From the NCBI GenBank assembly GCA_965657665.1, contig CBFHPF010000073.1, positions 1-7,172 of the forward strand: a DNA stretch of 7,172 bases, in the 5' to 3' direction. The notes beneath the pieces are model-generated. The model was not told where the DNA came from. It worked only from the letters and a program-made list of their open reading frames with translations, and did not search any database. Positions 4,383 to 7,172 of the stretch are shown here, one piece after another. The stretch is from UBA8337 sp965657665. GTDB lineage: Bacteria > Pseudomonadota > Alphaproteobacteria > RS24. The position numbers were made by a program, and so were the translations under genes. The stretch's first letter is position 1. Every line of letters starts with the position of its first letter.

Positions 4383-7172
4383 ATGGCAGGCGCAGCGCTC
4401 GGCAAAAACGATCATCTCTATTTGGTAGACGGCTCGGGATATATTTTCCGCGCTTATCATGCCCTGCCGCCGTTAACGCGCAAGTCTGACGGCCTGCCGG
4501 TCGGCGCGGTGTCGGGCTTTTGCAATATGCTGGTCAAGCTGCTCAACGATATGGGTGCGGAAGGCACGCCGACCCATTTGGCGGTGATTTTTGACGCTTC
4601 GGGCAAAAGTTTTCGCAATGAGATTTACTCTGAATATAAAGCGCATCGCCCACCGGCACCGGAAGATTTAGTGCCGCAATTTCCGCTGGTGCGCGAGGCG
4701 GTGCGCGCGTTTGATATTCCGGCTATTGAGCTGGCCGGTTTTGAGGCTGATGATTTAATCGCCAGCTATGCGGTGGAAGCGGCGCGCCAAGGTGCGCGGG
4801 TGACGATTGTCTCATCGGATAAGGATTTGATGCAATTGGTCGGCAATGGCATTGATATGGTCGATACGATGAAAGACAAGTTTATCGGCCCTGATGAGGT
4901 GGTTGAAAAATTTGGCGTCGCGCCCAATCGCGTTATCGATGTGCAGGCCTTGGCGGGCGACAGTGCCGATAATGTGCCGGGGGTGCCGGGCATTGGTATT
5001 AAAACCGCCGCGCAGTTGATTGAAGAATATGGCGACCTCGACACGCTGTTGGCGCGGGCTGAAGAAATTAAACAAAATAAACGCCGCGAAAATCTCATCG
5101 AATTTGCCGAGCAAGCGCGCATTAGTCGCGAGCTGGTTACTTTGCGCCAAGACGCGCCCATGCCGGTTGATTTGGCTGATATGGCGATGGCACCACCGAC
5201 CGGCGACAAGCTTATCGGCTTTGCTAAAGCGATGGAATTTAACTCGCTGACCAAAAGATTGGCCGAGCGTTATGGCTGGCAGGTAGATGATTATGCCGCC
5301 AGTGATGCGCTGGCGGCGGATGATGCGCCGCCGCCTGAGGCGAGCAATGCCACAAATCAAAGCGGCTATTGCCCCCTGCCTGCCGCCATGCCGCCAATTG
5401 ATAAAGCGGCTTATCAGCACATTGACGATGAGGCGGGTTTGCTACATTGGCTGGCGCGCGCGCACACAACCGGCGTGTTGGCGATTGATACCGAAACCGA
5501 CGGGCTGGATGCGATGCAGTGTCGTCTGGTGGGTGTGTCTTTGGCGGTGGCACCGGGTGAGGCGGCTTATATGCCGTTGCAGCACGGCGCGGGCGATGGT
5601 TTGGATTTTGGTGATGGCGCGCCGAAGCAGTTGGATATGAAAACCGCTTTGGCGGCATTGGCACCGGTTTTGGCTGACCAAGCAGTGTTGAAAATTTTGC
5701 AAAACGCCAAATTTGATGTGCAGATTTTGCAACGTCATGGGCTGGCGGTCACTCCGTTTGATGACACTATGTTGATGTCTTATGCGCTGGATGCGGGCAA
5801 TCACGGGCATGGCATGGATGAGTTGTCGCAAAAATATCTTGGCCATGCGCCGATACCGATTAAAGAGCTTTTGGGCAGTGGCAAAAGCCAGATTACTTTT
5901 GACCAAGTGCCATTAGATAAGGCGGTTGAATATGCCGCTGAAGATGCCGATATCACGTTGCGGCTGTGGCAACACTTAAAGCCGCGCCTTGTGAGCGAGC
6001 ATATGATGGCGCTTTATCAAGCCACTGAGCGACCGCTTGTGCCGGTGCTGCAGCATATGGAAGCGCAAGGCATTATGGTTGACCGGGCTGTGCTGTCGCG
6101 CTTGTCGGGCGAGTTCGCGCAAAAAATGGCTGCGATGGAAGCCGAGATTTATGAGCGCGCCGGTGAAAGCTTTAATATTGCCAGCCCCAAACAATTGGGC
6201 GAGATATTATTCGATAAAATGGGACTGCCGGGCGGCAAGAAAACCAAAACCGGCGCTTGGGGCACCGGCGCTGAAGTGCTTGAGGGTATTGTAGCGGAAG
6301 GCGGGGGTGCTGGGGGCGGTGCGCCGGATGGTGTGGCCTTGGCGCAAGCCGTGTTGAATTGGCGCGGTCTGGCGAAATTAAAATCAACCTATACCGATGC
6401 GCTGCCTGATTATATTCATCCCGAAACAGGGCGCGTACATACGTCTTATTCATTGGCGGCCACCACGACGGGGCGGTTGTCATCGTCTGAGCCGACTTTG
6501 CAAAATATCCCGATACGCACAGAAGACGGGCGGCGTATTCGCACGGCATTTGTGGCCGCTGATGGCAATCAATTGGTCAGTGCCGATTACAGTCAGATTG
6601 AGCTGCGCGTGCTGGCGCATATGGCGGATATTGCGGCGTTGAAAAATGCGTTTCAAAACGGCGATGACATTCACGCCATGACGGCGTCTGAAATGTTTAA
6701 TGTGCCCATGGCGGATATGACGCCAGAAGTGCGCCGCCGCGCCAAGGCGATTAATTTCGGCATTATTTACGGTATTTCGGCTTTCGGTCTGGCTAATCAG
6801 CTGGGCATTTCGCGCGGTGAAGCCAGCGATTACATCAAAGCCTATTTTGAAAAATTCCCGGGCATTAAAGATTATATGGAGCATGTGAAGGCCGAGGCGA
6901 AAGCGCAAGGCTATGTCTCTACGCTGTTCGGGCGCAAAGTGCATTTGCGCGAGATTAATGCGAAAATTCCGGCGCGTCGTGCGTTTGCTGAGCGCGCTGC
7001 GATTAACGCGCCAATTCAGGGCACAGCGGCCGATATTATTCGCCGCGCCATGGTGCAAATGCCCGCCGCGCTAGAGAATGCCGGTCTGGGCGAGGCCAAA
7101 ATGCTGCTGCAAGTGCATGATGAGCTTATTTTTGAAGCGCCGCGCGATATTTGCGACAAATTAATCGACACT
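4383..7172 (+). CDS. polA: DNA polymerase I (3' end cut by window edge)
   Basis: The frame stays open for 930 codons to the window edge with no stop or frameshift. PolA fills gaps during excision repair and removes Okazaki primers. The 5'-nuclease domain (about 1-290) keeps its acidic metal ligands: Asp16 (LVDGS), Asp71 (IFDAS), Glu121/Asp123/Asp124 (GFEADD), Asp146/148 (SSDKD) and Asp193/196 (GDSADNVPG). The 3'-5' exonuclease domain (about 350-540) is intact, with Asp369/Glu371 (AIDTETD), Asp445 (NAKFD) and Tyr517/Asp521 (YAAEDAD), so proofreading is expected. The polymerase domain has motif A Asp735 (SADYSQIELR), motif B Lys788, Phe792 and Tyr796 (RRRAKAINFGIIYG), and motif C His912-Asp913-Glu914 (LQVHDEL). 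By comparison with the 928-residue E. coli enzyme (motif C Asp882), about 30 residues are missing. Odd points are a glycine-rich insertion at residues 640-646 and a variable, alanine/proline-rich linker near 300-345. Confidence 0.98.
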   Translation, partial: MAGAALGKNDHLYLVDGSGYIFRAYHALPPLTRKSDGLPVGAVSGFCNMLVKLLNDMGAEGTPTHLAVIFDASGKSFRNEIYSEYKAHRPPAPEDLVPQFPLVREAVRAFDIPAIELAGFEADDLIASYAVEAARQGARVTIVSSDKDLMQLVGNGIDMVDTMKDKFIGPDEVVEKFGVAPNRVIDVQALAGDSADNVPGVPGIGIKTAAQLIEEYGDLDTLLARAEEIKQNKRRENLIEFAEQARISRELVTLRQDAPMPVDLADMAMAPPTGDKLIGFAKAMEFNSLTKRLAERYGWQVDDYAASDALAADDAPPPEASNATNQSGYCPLPAAMPPIDKAAYQHIDDEAGLLHWLARAHTTGVLAIDTETDGLDAMQCRLVGVSLAVAPGEAAYMPLQHGAGDGLDFGDGAPKQLDMKTALAALAPVLADQAVLKILQNAKFDVQILQRHGLAVTPFDDTMLMSYALDAGNHGHGMDELSQKYLGHAPIPIKELLGSGKSQITFDQVPLDKAVEYAAEDADITLRLWQHLKPRLVSEHMMALYQATERPLVPVLQHMEAQGIMVDRAVLSRLSGEFAQKMAAMEAEIYERAGESFNIASPKQLGEILFDKMGLPGGKKTKTGAWGTGAEVLEGIVAEGGGAGGGAPDGVALAQAVLNWRGLAKLKSTYTDALPDYIHPETGRVHTSYSLAATTTGRLSSSEPTLQNIPIRTEDGRRIRTAFVAADGNQLVSADYSQIELRVLAHMADIAALKNAFQNGDDIHAMTASEMFNVPMADMTPEVRRRAKAINFGIIYGISAFGLANQLGISRGEASDYIKAYFEKFPGIKDYMEHVKAEAKAQGYVSTLFGRKVHLREINAKIPARRAFAERAAINAPIQGTAADIIRRAMVQMPAALENAGLGEAKMLLQVHDELIFEAPRDICDKLIDT

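Noticed and set aside
4184..4405. 73-codon leftward frame between polA and the ATPase gene
   Set aside because: It starts inside polA, has no ribosome binding site, and has a proline/lysine/arginine-rich sequence with no domain character.
5283..5390. Alanine/proline-rich stretch of PolA as a possible frameshift or disrupted region
   Set aside because: The frame is continuous and conserved motifs resume immediately after it. It is the variable linker between the 5'-nuclease and exonuclease domains.
4812..5420. 202-codon leftward frame within polA
   Set aside because: PolA is unambiguous on the other strand. Long antisense frames here follow from its codon bias, and the product is Arg/His/Ile-rich with no family resemblance.
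6480..7058. 192-codon leftward frame within polA
   Set aside because: It is antisense to polymerase motifs A and B and lacks any domain or start signal.

Overview
The window reads as an ordinary chromosomal segment of a Gram-negative bacterium, most likely an alphaproteobacterium with mid-range GC. This rests on family resemblance only: a full-length-type DNA polymerase I, a methylmalonyl-CoA epimerase, an ABC-2-type ATPase, a cupin of a type common in proteobacteria, and a Sec-exported protein that implies a periplasm. There is no rRNA or tRNA gene, no CRISPR array, no insertion sequence and no phage gene that I can see.

Layout, left to right. (1) 1-264 is a non-coding, AT-rich leader, possibly with the start of a leftward gene at the very edge. 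(2) 265-1289 is a compact rightward operon of three small genes: a 59-residue single-pass membrane protein with a TTG start, a 115-residue cupin and a 143-residue three-helix membrane protein. It ends in a textbook intrinsic terminator at 1312-1336. (3) 1504-1830 is a leftward gene for a small winged-helix DNA-binding protein. It is divergent from (4) 2011-2739, a rightward gene for a secreted protein built of two repeated alpha/beta domains. The 180-base gap between them holds a perfect palindrome overlapping a second hairpin that is followed by a T tract. This is the most notable regulatory structure in the window. (5) 2800-4156 is a leftward pair: an ABC-type ATPase and, one base after its stop codon, methylmalonyl-CoA epimerase. 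(6) 4157-4382 is a divergent gap with two competing inverted repeats. (7) 4383-7172 is polA, running rightward and cut by the window end about 30 residues before its expected C-terminus.

How the parts work together. polA is housekeeping replication and repair. The epimerase belongs to propionyl-CoA/methylmalonyl-CoA metabolism. The ATPase next to it has no permease in the window, so its transport partner must lie elsewhere. The two accessory modules on the left (small membrane protein, cupin and 3-TM protein; winged-helix protein and secreted tandem-domain protein) contain no gene whose specific function I recognise. If the window holds an undescribed system, these are the candidates. The link between the winged-helix protein, the palindrome and the secreted protein is inferred from position alone.
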